From a virus, in IMG/VR virus record IMGVR_UViG_3300009545_000025, positions 1-56,715 of that record: a stretch of 56,715 nt of DNA; one strand, 5' to 3'. Below are positions 22,870 through 30,920 of this stretch, one piece after another. Under the pieces are notes generated by a model. The model saw only the letters and a program-made list of their open reading frames with translations, was not told the DNA's origin and did no database searches. The position numbers and the translations under genes were made by a program. The number at the start of each line of letters is the position of its first letter. Position 1 is the stretch's first letter.

Positions 22870-23186
22870 ATCTCCACCACCTCGTCGTTCTGGACGGTGA
22901 AAGAGCCGCCCGAGGCTATGCATCGAAGAATGTCAGCCTCGATGCCTGGGTTGCGATGGAGCGCACGGCCAACGTCGTTGATCCTATAGCGCTCGACCTT
23001 GCCGCCATCGGCAACGTCCCGTAACGCGACCAACCGAAGAAGCTCATCCAGCACGACCGGCGAAACTTGCTGAGAGCCTATCCAGCACGACCGGCGCTCC
23101 CGCACGATCTCATCTTCGTAATCGGGGTCCGATGCGTTGCCGGCAGCGATCAGAACACCCAGAACAGTATAAGCCTTGGGCGTCAT
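22866..23186 (-). CDS. Hypothetical winged-helix-like protein
   Basis: 106 residues from ATG 23186 with GGAGGG upstream. TPKAYTVLGVLIAAGNASDP, a central helix pair, and YRINDVGRALHRNPGIEAD suggest a small winged-helix fold. No family recognised. Confidence 0.6.
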   Translation of the reverse strand: MTPKAYTVLGVLIAAGNASDPDYEDEIVRERRSCWIGSQQVSPVVLDELLRLVALRDVADGGKVERYRINDVGRALHRNPGIEADILRCIASGGSFTVQNDEVVEI

Positions 23187-23232
23187 CGCCCTCACCCTCC
23201 CCTATAGCTAGATTGGGATATGTGGTTGGGGG

Positions 23233-23433
23233 TCATGGTGCAGACTTCCGGGCGAGGGTATGGAACTTCAGGGCCAGCGGGGCCGCATGATTTTCCCATG
23301 CCCGGCGTTCGAAAGTTGGCCGGCGAGGACTGCCATTGCGCTCCAGGGCGCGGATCGTTCGGCCATCGAGGGACCGATTGAGATACCCGCGCCACATTGC
23401 ATCGTTGGCGAACTTCGGCAGGTAGACTTTCAC
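23233..23433 (-). CDS. Hypothetical basic protein, GTG start
   Basis: 66 residues from a GTG overlapping the upstream stop (GTGA) with AGGA nearby. Sequence starts MKVYLPKFANDAMWRGYLNR and is Arg-rich. No family recognised. Followed by about 45 bp containing no gene. Confidence 0.6.
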   Translation of the reverse strand: MKVYLPKFANDAMWRGYLNRSLDGRTIRALERNGSPRRPTFERRAWENHAAPLALKFHTLARKSAP

Positions 23434-23858
23434 GCTGCATCCTTTCCTGAGTTGGTCCTCATCCGGGCTATCCGGTCTTGGGCATGGCGGAGGCTTATCC
23501 GCTCGTAGGCTTCCAACTCTTCGCCCCGACATGACCAGAGGGCCTTAGCTAGTTCGCGGCCCAACACTCCCCGCGACATCAGCCAAGCCTCTTCGCCCAT
23601 TTCGATGGCCCGCTTATCGAGGTGGACCATGTTGTGCGCCCTGGGAGAAAGCGGGATCGCCCATTTGTCATCGTTCTTCTTGCCCACGCCGCGTGAGTTC
23701 GGATCGACGCGCATCAGGTGGTGGGCGTGGATTTCGCCGGTTGTGCCGAACACTGCGCATGGCAGCTTGCGGATCATCTCCAAGTGCTTCGGATCGTTGC
23801 CGTCGTTCGGGCGCCCCATCTTTGGGACCGATGCTTTTTGGATGCGGGAAGTAGGCAT
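23430..23858 (-). CDS. HNH-like recombination nuclease (DUF968/Ref-like)
   Basis: 142 residues; ATG overlaps the NinB stop (TAATG). The pattern CAVFGTTGEIHAHHLMRVDP, then KNDDKWAIPLSPRAHNMVH matches the bHH... K..D.w.iPL...H...H core of DUF968 and Ref-type nucleases. In related phages this gene sits with NinB or Rad52-type recombinases, as it does here. Likely cuts DNA bound by recombinase filaments or joints. Confidence 0.7.
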   Translation of the reverse strand: MPTSRIQKASVPKMGRPNDGNDPKHLEMIRKLPCAVFGTTGEIHAHHLMRVDPNSRGVGKKNDDKWAIPLSPRAHNMVHLDKRAIEMGEEAWLMSRGVLGRELAKALWSCRGEELEAYERISLRHAQDRIARMRTNSGKDAA

Positions 23859-24253
23859 TAGGCAGCCCACCTTTCTTCCGGCAGAGGGAGCAAGATTCCC
23901 TCCGATGCCGCGAAGGCGTAGACCCGATCCAGATACTCGGACATCTCGCCCACGTTCATCTTCGCAGTGCTGTAGGTTGTCACGGTCTTCCCGAAAACCT
24001 CGGCGACCTTAGCCTCGGCAAACATCTGCTTGAATGTCTCGTGAAGCTGATCGGTGTCGTTGCCAGTCACTCGGCTGATGATGCCTAGCCACATCCAGTA
24101 GAGTGCATTCTGATCCAGACTGCGCTTCTTGCGATGACGACGCAGGATAACTTCCAGCGGATGGTCGGCGTCGGGCTTCACGCCACCGATAGCCCGGACG
24201 GCAAGGTCTACTTGCGCCTGGGTGCGGAGGATGATGGTGTGTCCGTCGCTCAT
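23858..24253 (-). CDS. ninB: NinB-family recombination protein
   Basis: 131 residues. The segment KKRSLDQNALYWMWLGIISR is the hallmark of NinB/Orf family proteins (RS..QN...W), and the rest matches in size. Lambda Orf (NinB) is a recombination mediator that helps load recombinase at SSB-coated gaps. Flanked by the Rad52-like gene and the HNH nuclease. Confidence 0.8.
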   Translation of the reverse strand: MSDGHTIILRTQAQVDLAVRAIGGVKPDADHPLEVILRRHRKKRSLDQNALYWMWLGIISRVTGNDTDQLHETFKQMFAEAKVAEVFGKTVTTYSTAKMNVGEMSEYLDRVYAFAASEGILLPLPEERWAA

Positions 24254-24255
24254 GA

Positions 24256-25146
24256 TTAGAACGGAATCTCGTCGTCCAGATCGACCGGCGCCCGGGCGAA
24301 GCTACTTGCGGGGGCCGACATGCCGGACAACCGGCGACGAGCAGCATTCGCAGCGCGGTCGAAAGCGGCTCGCTGATCGGGTTCCAGCGCATCGATGGTG
24401 GCTGAATTCGCTCGTAGGAACGTGTCGAGCTTTTCCGCGCTGACAACCTTTTCCATGGCCGTGATCTGCCGGTTTACCCAAGCCTCGCGGGCATCGACAG
24501 CACTGGCGGTCGGTTTGATCTTCGCCAGCGTTTGGTCGCGAGCCTCCGTGACGCGCTTTTGTGCCCCTTCCGGCAGGCCGAGGAACCAATCAAGGTTACG
24601 GCTCCATGCCTTGTTGATCTCGCCCGCGTCAGTCTGCGCGACAATCCACGCGACTGAATCGGCAACCTCGCCTTCGATCTGTGACGGGTCCGGCGAGTGA
24701 TCGACGTTCTCCCGCGTCTTGTCGTAAAGCGCGAGGCCGAACGGATTGCCGAAGGTCATGAGGGCGCGCTTCATCGCATCGCTCTCCGCTTCCTTGACGG
24801 CGCTTTCATGGGCCGCAACTAGATCGACATCCACGCCGCTACCGCAGCCGGTTCCTTCACGAACGATATCGCCGATGGTCACGCGGACCTTCGCCATGTA
24901 GCCGACGCCCCAACCATCCTTCGGGTTGGTCTTGCCGACCTTCCGCTGGACCTCGGCAATCTTCGTGATGCTGATCGTCTCACGGCTCCAGCCGTCGAAA
25001 CCGAAGATACGGTTGGCCTCCGCGATAGCGTGCCACGCCTCGATATAGGACAGCGACCGCCCCGCCTGGTCGCGCGTCTTGACCACCGATCCATCGAGCT
25101 TCTTTTCGAGCTTAGCAACCTGCTCAGGACTGAACTTGAAAGTCAT
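24256..25146 (-). CDS. Rad52/Rad22-family single-strand annealing protein
   Basis: 296 residues from the ATG at 25146 (GGAG upstream). Residues about 20-140 follow the Rad52 core: SLSYIEAWHAIAEANRIFGF, DGWSRETISI, GVGYMAKVRVTIGD, GCGSG, AHESAVKEAESDAMKRALMTFGN. The C-terminal half is helical, with an acidic tip (DLDDEIPF) like SSB-interaction tails. Acts in phage recombination by annealing complementary strands. Two bases separate it from ninB. Confidence 0.85.
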   Translation of the reverse strand: MTFKFSPEQVAKLEKKLDGSVVKTRDQAGRSLSYIEAWHAIAEANRIFGFDGWSRETISITKIAEVQRKVGKTNPKDGWGVGYMAKVRVTIGDIVREGTGCGSGVDVDLVAAHESAVKEAESDAMKRALMTFGNPFGLALYDKTRENVDHSPDPSQIEGEVADSVAWIVAQTDAGEINKAWSRNLDWFLGLPEGAQKRVTEARDQTLAKIKPTASAVDAREAWVNRQITAMEKVVSAEKLDTFLRANSATIDALEPDQRAAFDRAANAARRRLSGMSAPASSFARAPVDLDDEIPF

Positions 25147-25179
25147 CGTTTGATCTCCACCAAACATCATAGTAATATA

Positions 25180-25989
25180 TCAGAGTTTCATTTCGTACGA
25201 AATGGTAAACCCGGGAAGTTCATCAGGAAGATGATCGCCAAACCGAATGTGTTCGTTCGCCAGACCATACAAGAACTCGTTCACGTCGCGCGGCCTCGTC
25301 TTGCAGAAATGCCGCAACGCCAGAACTGCGGGGTGCGGTTCATTTGGGTCTTCGCTCACTTCATTGAGCTTGACGCTGTACGCCTTGCGCAGCCTGATGG
25401 ACCTTCCGCCGAAATTGCCCGACACACTGGCCTTGGACTTTCCGGCGCGGTCGGCGTCCCGCTCCAGGCTCTTCGCCTCGGTAAGCAGTTCCTCCGCAAC
25501 CTCACGCTCGGCGAGGTTTGATGGATCTGATGCACGGAGAGCTTCTTGCGCCTTGGCTGCCGCTTCATCGGCGATCCGGCGCTTCTCGGCAGCTTCGGCC
25601 TCTATCCGGTCGGCTTCGGCCTTCAGCCACGGCTCCAGAGCCTTGTCGATAGCCGCAAACGCTTTATGGGTGAGTCCGGTAATCTTCGTGGTCTTGCCGA
25701 TCAACAGGTTATATCGTTCCTGCACCTCGGCCTTCCCGTCATCGAAAGCTTTGTTTTCGGCCTTACGCGCATCGTCCGCCTCCGCGTGTGCCTTCTTCAT
25801 TTCGTCGCGGAGATTCTTGATCCCGTCAGCCAGGTCGGCGCTATCGACAACCGCGCCGTCCAGCCATAGCTTGGCCTCGCCGTACAGGTCCTCGATCCGC
25901 TTCTTTGCCTTCTCGTATGGCGTCATCTCGACCGGCGGCTCATTGTTGCCGATCACCGCGCGCGGGTTCGGTTCGTGTATGTCTGGCAT
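25180..25989 (-). CDS. Coiled-coil protein of the recombination operon
   Basis: 269 residues. Residues about 60-190 are an Ala/Glu/Lys/Arg coiled coil (RIEAEAAEKRRIADEAAAKA). The C-terminal part (SIRLRKAYSVKLNEVSEDPN, LANEHIRFGDHLPDELPGF) is globular. Proteins of this build often stand beside Rad52/RecT-type genes in phages; function is unknown. Confidence 0.65.
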   Translation of the reverse strand: MPDIHEPNPRAVIGNNEPPVEMTPYEKAKKRIEDLYGEAKLWLDGAVVDSADLADGIKNLRDEMKKAHAEADDARKAENKAFDDGKAEVQERYNLLIGKTTKITGLTHKAFAAIDKALEPWLKAEADRIEAEAAEKRRIADEAAAKAQEALRASDPSNLAEREVAEELLTEAKSLERDADRAGKSKASVSGNFGGRSIRLRKAYSVKLNEVSEDPNEPHPAVLALRHFCKTRPRDVNEFLYGLANEHIRFGDHLPDELPGFTISYEMKL

Positions 25990-25990
25990 T

Positions 25991-26206
25991 TTATGCCGCC
26001 CTCGAAATGACGGGGTTACGATCCTCGGCCTCGATCCTCTCGCGATGGATGGAAAGAGCCCGGTCTATCTGTTGCTTGGCGCGGATGAGTTGTCCGGCAT
26101 ACCCGGAGAGCAATAACCCTCCATCCTCCATCGCTATGACCAACCGATCGGCAGCAATGCACACGTCATCCGAACGCTGGCCGGCGAAGTCTCCAGGGCG
26201 GCTCAC
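25991..26206 (-). CDS. Hypothetical small protein
   Basis: 71 residues (MSRPGDFAGQRSDDVCIAAD...), helical, ending ERIEAEDRNPVISRAA. One base separates its stop from the next ATG region. No family recognised. Confidence 0.6.
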   Translation of the reverse strand: MSRPGDFAGQRSDDVCIAADRLVIAMEDGGLLLSGYAGQLIRAKQQIDRALSIHRERIEAEDRNPVISRAA

Positions 26207-26406
26207 GACACCACCCCATAGACCACCACAGCCATACCAGCCCCTAAAGCTGACAAGATCATTGATAGGCCGAACCTGCGTTTCCAGCTTGTCCGCTTAG
26301 GCTTGTAGCTCGGTAAGCTCTTCTGGCAGGTGACGGAGGTGATCCGGGACTTGAGTGCGCGGGTCCGAGTGTCGATCAAGACCGAGCGCAATTGGATGGG
26401 GGTCAA
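26203..26406 (-). CDS. Small basic membrane protein, TTG start
   Basis: 67 residues from a TTG that overlaps the preceding stop (TTGA). Basic N-terminal part (KPKRTSWKRRFGL) and one C-terminal membrane helix (LSMILSALGAGMAVVVYGVVS). The start is chosen by coupling; the frame itself is supported by the overlap with the next gene. Confidence 0.45.
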   Translation of the reverse strand: MTPIQLRSVLIDTRTRALKSRITSVTCQKSLPSYKPKRTSWKRRFGLSMILSALGAGMAVVVYGVVS

Positions 26407-26876
26407 AATGGGTATTCCTGATGAAGAGTTTCCCCGCGCCACGGGTTGCAGCTATAGCCTTCCTGGTGGCCCAGGCTTTCGGGCCATTCGCAGGATTTGC
26501 AGATTGTCTGCGGCTCTCCGGTTCGTGGTTTCAGGCGGGAAAGCGTGACCTTGCAGAAACCATTACCGCGCGGCTCGAATTGGTAGCCTCCGGACTCGCT
26601 CGTCGCATCTTTCTCGACGTAGACAAGCACCTTGGAGCCAAGCAACCGAATGACGATGGCGGGAAAGTCTGCAACCGTAACACCATAGTCGGGATCGCAA
26701 TCGGCCCCGAGCCGGGCATAGACGGGATCGCCGGGATTGTAGCGGGGTTTCCGGGTCGGGCACTTCCATTTGATCGACGTTACGCCAAGCCCCTTAATGG
26801 CCGCGCGCATCGTCTCCTTAGTCGGACAAAGCTCGCCCGAATACAGGCAGCCCACGCATGTTGGATATGCCGTCAT
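26403..26876 (-). CDS. Hypothetical protein with two cysteine clusters
   Basis: 157 residues. An N-terminal CVGCLYSGELC and C-terminal CKSCEWPESLGHQEGYSC could each bind zinc; the middle (RYNPGDPVYARL, VTVADFPAIVIRLLGSKVLV) is beta-rich like an SH3 barrel. No family recognised. Confidence 0.6.
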   Translation of the reverse strand: MTAYPTCVGCLYSGELCPTKETMRAAIKGLGVTSIKWKCPTRKPRYNPGDPVYARLGADCDPDYGVTVADFPAIVIRLLGSKVLVYVEKDATSESGGYQFEPRGNGFCKVTLSRLKPRTGEPQTICKSCEWPESLGHQEGYSCNPWRGETLHQEYPF

Positions 26877-27076
26877 ACCCCCTCCCTCTTCTCTGCGCTG
26901 TCTGCTAGCTGGATGGCACGGTCGTTGTGCGCGCGGATGGCCTGGGTGACGTTTCCGCAGCCGGGGCCGAAATACAGGCAGCTATTGCATTCGACGTGAA
27001 TCCATCCGCTGTCATACTTGTAGTAATTGACCTCGGCACGGCACTGAGGGCACGGCTTCATCTTCGGGTAGGTCAT
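26873..27076 (-). CDS. Lar-like zinc-ribbon protein (copy 1)
   Basis: 67 residues with KPCPQCRAEV...HVECNSCLYFGPG, then VTQAIRAHNDRA. This matches the restriction-alleviation (Lar) type of small zinc ribbon. A second Lar-like gene is at 38301-38576. Rac-phage Lar modulates type I restriction; here the role is unproven. Confidence 0.65.
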   Translation of the reverse strand: MTYPKMKPCPQCRAEVNYYKYDSGWIHVECNSCLYFGPGCGNVTQAIRAHNDRAIQLADSAEKREGV

Positions 27077-27510
27077 GACTTCTCCCCTCTCGCCGCCTTC
27101 AGTGCGGCACTCGTTTTCTGCTGGCTGAAGAAAAGCCGCTCAGCCCAGTCGCCATCGCGGCAGTTGAAGCCTGTCATTGCGGCCTCGGCGATCAGCTTCT
27201 GGACGTTCTCCAGCGCCTCTATCAGCCCATAGTGGGCGTGAACTGCGCGCACGATGAGGTGTGCATTGGCCTCGTATTCGGCGCGCGACCGCTCCCGATG
27301 CGTTCGGCCGTCATCGGCACCATCGGCCCAATGACTCATCTTCGGGAACTTCTCCATCCATCGATCTAGGATCGCGTAGGCGTTGACGGTGGCGACTGGG
27401 AAACCATCAGCGTCAAGGATTACGGGGTCGGTGCCGTCCTCGTATCCGTCGTACAGATCAAGGGTCCACGGCAGTTCTGTATGTCCCCTATGGGGTGTAT
27501 CGGTGGTCAT
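27073..27510 (-). CDS. Hypothetical protein
   Basis: 145 residues from ATG 27510 (ATGA overlap with the preceding gene). PWTLDLYDGYEDGTDPVILD, ANAHLIVRAVHAHYGLIEAL, then FFSQQKTSAALKAARGEKS. The 'ANA.LIVRAVN.H..L..AL' segment is common in phage early proteins of unknown role. Confidence 0.7.
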   Translation of the reverse strand: MTTDTPHRGHTELPWTLDLYDGYEDGTDPVILDADGFPVATVNAYAILDRWMEKFPKMSHWADGADDGRTHRERSRAEYEANAHLIVRAVHAHYGLIEALENVQKLIAEAAMTGFNCRDGDWAERLFFSQQKTSAALKAARGEKS

Positions 27511-27809
27511 GATGCGGACTCCGGGTTTTTGGGAAGCGGCGGCAGTCGTGTCCAATGCGTGTGGTAGCCGGGCCATCCGCCGACCATGAACCGGGACGCA
27601 AGGCCCCGGTGGGTGTGGACTTCCACCGTTTGTCCGAGACAAAGAGGGCTGCCGACGTATGGCGCTTCCGTCATGGGGAAGAACCACCACAGCACGTCGC
27701 CGTCCTCTTCGGTCCAGTCAGATAGAGGTCGCGCGATTTGCCGTTCCCTCGCCTCTTCGATCTCTATGGATGCTGCGGTGGCTTCGAGGACAGTCAGGGG
27801 GCCGTTCAT
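27507..27809 (-). CDS. DUF551-like protein (copy 2)
   Basis: 100 residues from ATG 27809. Lacks the WxPIETAPKD start seen in the two other copies but ends with the same GGWPGYHTHWTRLPPLP type of motif. Divergent member of the DUF551-like group. Confidence 0.6.
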   Translation of the reverse strand: MNGPLTVLEATAASIEIEEARERQIARPLSDWTEEDGDVLWWFFPMTEAPYVGSPLCLGQTVEVHTHRGLASRFMVGGWPGYHTHWTRLPPLPKNPESAS

Positions 27810-28018
27810 TCGTCGCCCCCTGTGTAGAGCTTCAGGCAGGAGCCGAGCGGACCAAGTATCCAGCACAGCGTGACAGTCGGGTCGCGAACGGTCAGGTTGA
27901 ACTGCTTCTCAGCCTTGGAAAACTTGTCGTATGTCCCGACATGGACAGTGCCTTTGCCATCGGCACGGCGCAGATAAAGGCCAATATCCGGGGTTCCTGT
28001 CGCTTCGCCGAGGGTCAT
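27806..28018 (-). CDS. Hypothetical protein
   Basis: 70 residues (MTLGEATGTPDIGLYLRRAD...). Small beta-rich protein, coupled to both neighbours by ATGA overlaps. No family recognised. Confidence 0.6.
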   Translation of the reverse strand: MTLGEATGTPDIGLYLRRADGKGTVHVGTYDKFSKAEKQFNLTVRDPTVTLCWILGPLGSCLKLYTGGDE

Positions 28019-28422
28019 GCTGGCAGTTTCCAGGGCTTGAAAGCCTTCACATCGGCGACGGATGGAAACTTGCCGGTGAACTGCACGGCGCGGTCATCGA
28101 TGGTCATGATCGCGGACGGCTTCGTGCGGGAGAATTCGACATCCTCCAGCCCGAGACCGAAGCCGTATTCATACCAGCAGTGCTCGGCCATCGCGTGCTT
28201 ATAAAGCCACTTGCGCATGGCCCGGATGCCGCCGAAGTGCTGTCCACGACTACTATGGATAACCACACGCCAACCTGCGTTAAGCATGTCCAGCATGAAC
28301 GCCAGCGAGCCGGGCATGGGCGGATCGGGAATGTTCCGCGCGCCCTTCCATCCACTGGTGTAGGAGTGGATCACGCCGTCGAAATCGAGGCACAGGATCG
28401 GCTTGTGGGGCTTTGTCATCAT
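28015..28422 (-). CDS. HAD-superfamily phosphatase
   Basis: 135 residues. The first motif LCLDFDGVIHSYTSGW carries the nucleophile Asp and DxD acid. VVIHSSRGQ supplies the second-motif Ser and TIDDRAVQF the final acidic pair. Shape and size match small phage HAD hydrolases that dephosphorylate nucleotides or polynucleotide ends. Substrate unknown. Confidence 0.8.
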   Translation of the reverse strand: MMTKPHKPILCLDFDGVIHSYTSGWKGARNIPDPPMPGSLAFMLDMLNAGWRVVIHSSRGQHFGGIRAMRKWLYKHAMAEHCWYEYGFGLGLEDVEFSRTKPSAIMTIDDRAVQFTGKFPSVADVKAFKPWKLPA

Positions 28423-28464
28423 GCGTTTCCTTGGGTTTTGCAGGGGATGCGAACCGAGCGCGGA

Positions 28465-28683
28465 TCATCGGCCCGGCCCGGCAGTCGTCACGCCGACCGA
28501 AGCGGCGCAGACCGAACATTTGACCACGTAGACGCCGCAGCGCTTGGCGGGGTACGGAAGTTGGGTCGCGCATGATGGATGGCCCTGCGAAAGGTCCACG
28601 TCGATGCCGAGCGGGAACTTGGGATTTGGCGCGCACTTCGGCTCGCGACCGCGATCCAGCCATTCGACAGAAAGCGCGCTCAT
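28465..28683 (-). CDS. Hypothetical protein with CxxC pair
   Basis: 72 residues; ATG overlaps the preceding stop. Contains HPSCATQ and VVKCSVCAAS, possibly a zinc site. No family recognised. Confidence 0.55.
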   Translation of the reverse strand: MSALSVEWLDRGREPKCAPNPKFPLGIDVDLSQGHPSCATQLPYPAKRCGVYVVKCSVCAASVGVTTAGPGR

Positions 28684-29048
28684 TCGGCGGCATCCCTAAA
28701 ATGCTCCGCCATATCGAGCGCAGGTATCGATACCCCTATCCCAAGCCGCTCATCGGCAAGTTCCAGCTCGATCTCAAAGAGGGCATTCGCCATTGCTTCG
28801 GCATGCTCTTGGGTGGGTTCGAGGATGGGGGCGAGAAGTTTGGAGACTGCGGCGTCGGCGGCTTCACGCATGGCATCTGCCGTGATCAGGGAGCGGCGAT
28901 CCTCTGGCAGTTCCCGGAGGAATGCTCGCCAGACGATCTCGGTGGCTGCGGATAGATCGCGCTCGAACCGGAGTGCGTCGTCCAGCGCCTTCGCGGCCTG
29001 TTCGGAGACTGTCTCAGCGATGCGGAGTTGGGGGATGAGGTCGGTCAT
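28680..29048 (-). CDS. Hypothetical helical protein
   Basis: 122 residues from ATG 29048 (ATGA overlap). Long helices: LRIAETVSEQAAKALDDALRF, MREAADAAVSKLLAPIL. Common 'mReAadAA' style early phage protein; function unknown. Confidence 0.6.
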   Translation of the reverse strand: MTDLIPQLRIAETVSEQAAKALDDALRFERDLSAATEIVWRAFLRELPEDRRSLITADAMREAADAAVSKLLAPILEPTQEHAEAMANALFEIELELADERLGIGVSIPALDMAEHFRDAAE

Positions 29049-29431
29049 TCGGCGGCCTCCGCCATCTGGAGCAGACCCGCATCCGCCGCGATCTCCCGGA
29101 GATAGGCATCCACGTAATGCGACACGCTTCCGGCACGAACGATGTCGCTCGGAAGGGTCGATGCCAGCGCGGCGAAGACCTCCCTCCGATCCACCGATAA
29201 CCCGATGGCATCCCGGCAAGCCTTGATCTGGCGATGGGGCATACCGGCTTCCCGGCAGAGTTCGGTGAAGCCGACTAGGCCAGCGGCAAAGCGCTCAGCG
29301 AAAGCGGCCTCGGACTGCCGGATCAGTTCGGCCTCACGGTCCATCGTCTCCGCGCTATACTCGTGATAGGTGGATTCATCCGCAAAGCGAGTACCCACGG
29401 AGAGGCCGCTATTGATCAGGGAGGGGGTCAT
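29045..29431 (-). CDS. Hypothetical helical protein
   Basis: 128 residues from an ATG overlapping the upstream stop. Mostly helical with VGFTELCREAGMPHRQIKAC (HTH-like spacing) and VSHYVDAYLREIAADAGLLQ. No family recognised. Confidence 0.6.
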   Translation of the reverse strand: MTPSLINSGLSVGTRFADESTYHEYSAETMDREAELIRQSEAAFAERFAAGLVGFTELCREAGMPHRQIKACRDAIGLSVDRREVFAALASTLPSDIVRAGSVSHYVDAYLREIAADAGLLQMAEAAE

Positions 29432-29730
29432 CACCGACGCCCCGGACGGTTCTTCGGGCGAAGCTCCAGGCCGCGCTCAGCTAGCGCATCGCAGATGGAA
29501 TCGCCGACTTCGTGAGTGAGGAAAAGCAGGAAAATGAAGACGGCAGCGACTAGGGGGCCAACCATCATCCCGAGGGGCCACGGGACCTCATTGTAGCCTG
29601 GGCCGGATACCTCCTGAAGCCAACGAGCAAATTTGAGATCGGCATATCCAAGGGCGCCGATGATCGTGATCCCGATGACGCTCTCAGTGATCTCTCGGCG
29701 AGGCTCGCGGAAAATATTGGTGAGTGCCAT
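29431..29730 (-). CDS. Two-span membrane protein
   Basis: 99 residues from ATG 29730 with GGGAGAG upstream. Hydrophobic segments around SVIGITIIGALGYADL and GMMVGPLVAAVFIFLLFLTH, then a charged tail (LELRPKNRPGRR). Early membrane protein; superinfection exclusion is one possibility, without evidence. Confidence 0.6.
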   Translation of the reverse strand: MALTNIFREPRREITESVIGITIIGALGYADLKFARWLQEVSGPGYNEVPWPLGMMVGPLVAAVFIFLLFLTHEVGDSICDALAERGLELRPKNRPGRR

Positions 29731-29758
29731 GATATCTGCTCTCCCGTTACCTTTGGGG

Positions 29759-30001
29759 TTAGGCGGCGCGGCGATCAGCTTCCGCCTTGAGGAAGCTGCG
29801 CGCGCAATCCATTCCGAAAGGAAACCAGCCTTGAGAGCGGTCGGCGGGAACATCAGAGAAGTCGTGGTAAGTGTTGGTGCGCTGGTCTAGTTCGAGCCAC
29901 GCCATGCGGTTTGCCAGCTTTCGCGCGCAATGCGTGCAGTACCGATCACTTGCCGGTAGAGCGCTGGCTTTCTCGGTAATCCGGGGTTCTGGCTTCGCCA
30001 T
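29759..30001 (-). CDS. Hypothetical small protein, first gene of leftward operon
   Basis: 80 residues, ATG with GGGAG upstream. Contains YCTHCARKL and a later MDCARSF, a possible zinc site. First gene after the leftward promoter/operator at 30046-30088, the position of lambda N, but it lacks an arginine-rich motif. Confidence 0.65.
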   Translation of the reverse strand: MAKPEPRITEKASALPASDRYCTHCARKLANRMAWLELDQRTNTYHDFSDVPADRSQGWFPFGMDCARSFLKAEADRRAA

Positions 30002-30045
30002 CTGTCTGCTCCCATCTTTCCGCCAACCAATGGCGTGATGAGGAC

Positions 30046-30074
30046 AGGCTACAAGCTCACAAGAAACAAGTCAA
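30046..30074 (-). promoter_or_regulatory. Leftward early promoter (pL-like)
   Basis: On the minus strand: TTGACT (30074-30069), 17-bp spacer, TAGCCT (30051-30046). The -35 is good, the -10 weak (3/6). It overlaps the CACAAGAAA inverted repeat and precedes the gene at 30001, so is likely the repressed leftward promoter. Confidence 0.55.
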
Positions 30075-30088
30075 CAAGTTTTCTTGTG
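30058..30088. promoter_or_regulatory. Leftward operator (oL-like)
   Basis: Inverted repeat of CACAAGAAA (30058-30066) and its complement TTTCTTGTG (30080-30088), separated by 13 bp that hold two more CAAG steps. The same 9-mer occurs at 30869-30877 and, inverted, at 30909-30917. It covers the -35 and spacer of the leftward promoter. Confidence 0.65.
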
Positions 30089-30871
30089 TTATCGGGCAAG
30101 CGTCTTGTAGAGGCTTCCCGTCACAAGATGGATGGCCTCAAAATCTGACCAGGCGATAGTCTGGGGTTCGGTGCATGGTGTGCGAACGATAATGCCGTTG
30201 CCATCCTGATCTACGTACTGGCGGATGGAAATGGGATGATCTTCGCCTTCGCCCTTTAGATAGATGATGATGCTATCGCCTGCCCCGATCTCCGTTAGGC
30301 TAACGGGAGCAATATGAAGCGTTTCGCCGTGCCGGTGTCGGGGGGCCATTTCGTTGCCCAGACATTTTATGGCGTAAGCATCTGAAACATTGATCAAATT
30401 CGACGGGCGTTCAATTTTGGAACTGGAATGAGCGCGCACTGCAATGACTCCGGTCTTTAAGTCCCGCACGACCTCTCTTACTTCAAGGCCCTCCTGCCCA
30501 CCTGGAATTCCTTGAGTTTCCGAGCCTTTTTGCCCGTGTTTCGCGGTCGTTGAAAAATTAACGTGCGCCACATTATCTGGGCTGTAAAGTGGAATTGTAT
30601 TCCCGTAACCCACCGCTTCTATCGGTAAAATAAGCTCTTCCGGCACGTCCCCCCTCGACCGCAAATAGTCGATAACCTTAGGCATAAAGGTTGGGGCGTA
30701 GCCGGTTGGGCTTCCCCATCCGCTGAGATGCTGTTGGGCAACGGTTTCACCAGTGAAACTCGCCATTTCCCGGGCGAATTCGCGCTGCGTGATGTTGTTT
30801 TCCTTTAGCCACTTGAGCAAAGGACGCCATACCACGGCGAGTTCGGAATTTGGGGTCCCGACGCGCTTCAC
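30089..30871 (-). CDS. CI-like repressor with S24-type C-terminal domain lacking the catalytic Ser
   Basis: 260 residues from the GTG at 30871, chosen because AAGGGG lies seven bases upstream and longer starts would overlap the operators. The N-terminal HTH is around NITQREFAREMASFTGETVAQQHLSGW; the C-terminal LexA/CI-like domain begins about residue 162. The conserved GxSM is GNEM here (Glu174 in place of the nucleophilic Ser; the codon is GAA), so standard self-cleavage seems impossible. Divergent from the Cro-like gene, as in lambdoid switches. Confidence 0.8.
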   Translation of the reverse strand: MKRVGTPNSELAVVWRPLLKWLKENNITQREFAREMASFTGETVAQQHLSGWGSPTGYAPTFMPKVIDYLRSRGDVPEELILPIEAVGYGNTIPLYSPDNVAHVNFSTTAKHGQKGSETQGIPGGQEGLEVREVVRDLKTGVIAVRAHSSSKIERPSNLINVSDAYAIKCLGNEMAPRHRHGETLHIAPVSLTEIGAGDSIIIYLKGEGEDHPISIRQYVDQDGNGIIVRTPCTEPQTIAWSDFEAIHLVTGSLYKTLAR

Positions 30872-30882
30872 AAGAAAGCCCC

Positions 30883-30911
30883 TTGACGGCCCACAAGAAC
30901 ACAAGTAGTTT
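30883..30911 (+). promoter_or_regulatory. Rightward early promoter (pR-like)
   Basis: TTGACG (30883-30888), 17-bp spacer, TAGTTT (30906-30911). The -35 matches 5/6. The operator palindrome is centred on the -10. The predicted transcript start (about 30918) lies only a few bases before the Cro-like ATG at 30921, implying a leaderless message. Confidence 0.6.
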
Positions 30912-30917
30912 CTTGTG
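30892..30917. promoter_or_regulatory. Rightward operator (oR-like)
   Basis: CACAAG at 30892-30897, CACAAG at 30900-30905 and CTTGTG at 30912-30917. The last two form an 18-bp palindrome with a 6-bp centre exactly over the -10 box. A further CACAAGAAA at 30869-30877 covers the repressor start codon. Confidence 0.65.
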
Positions 30918-30920
30918 ACC

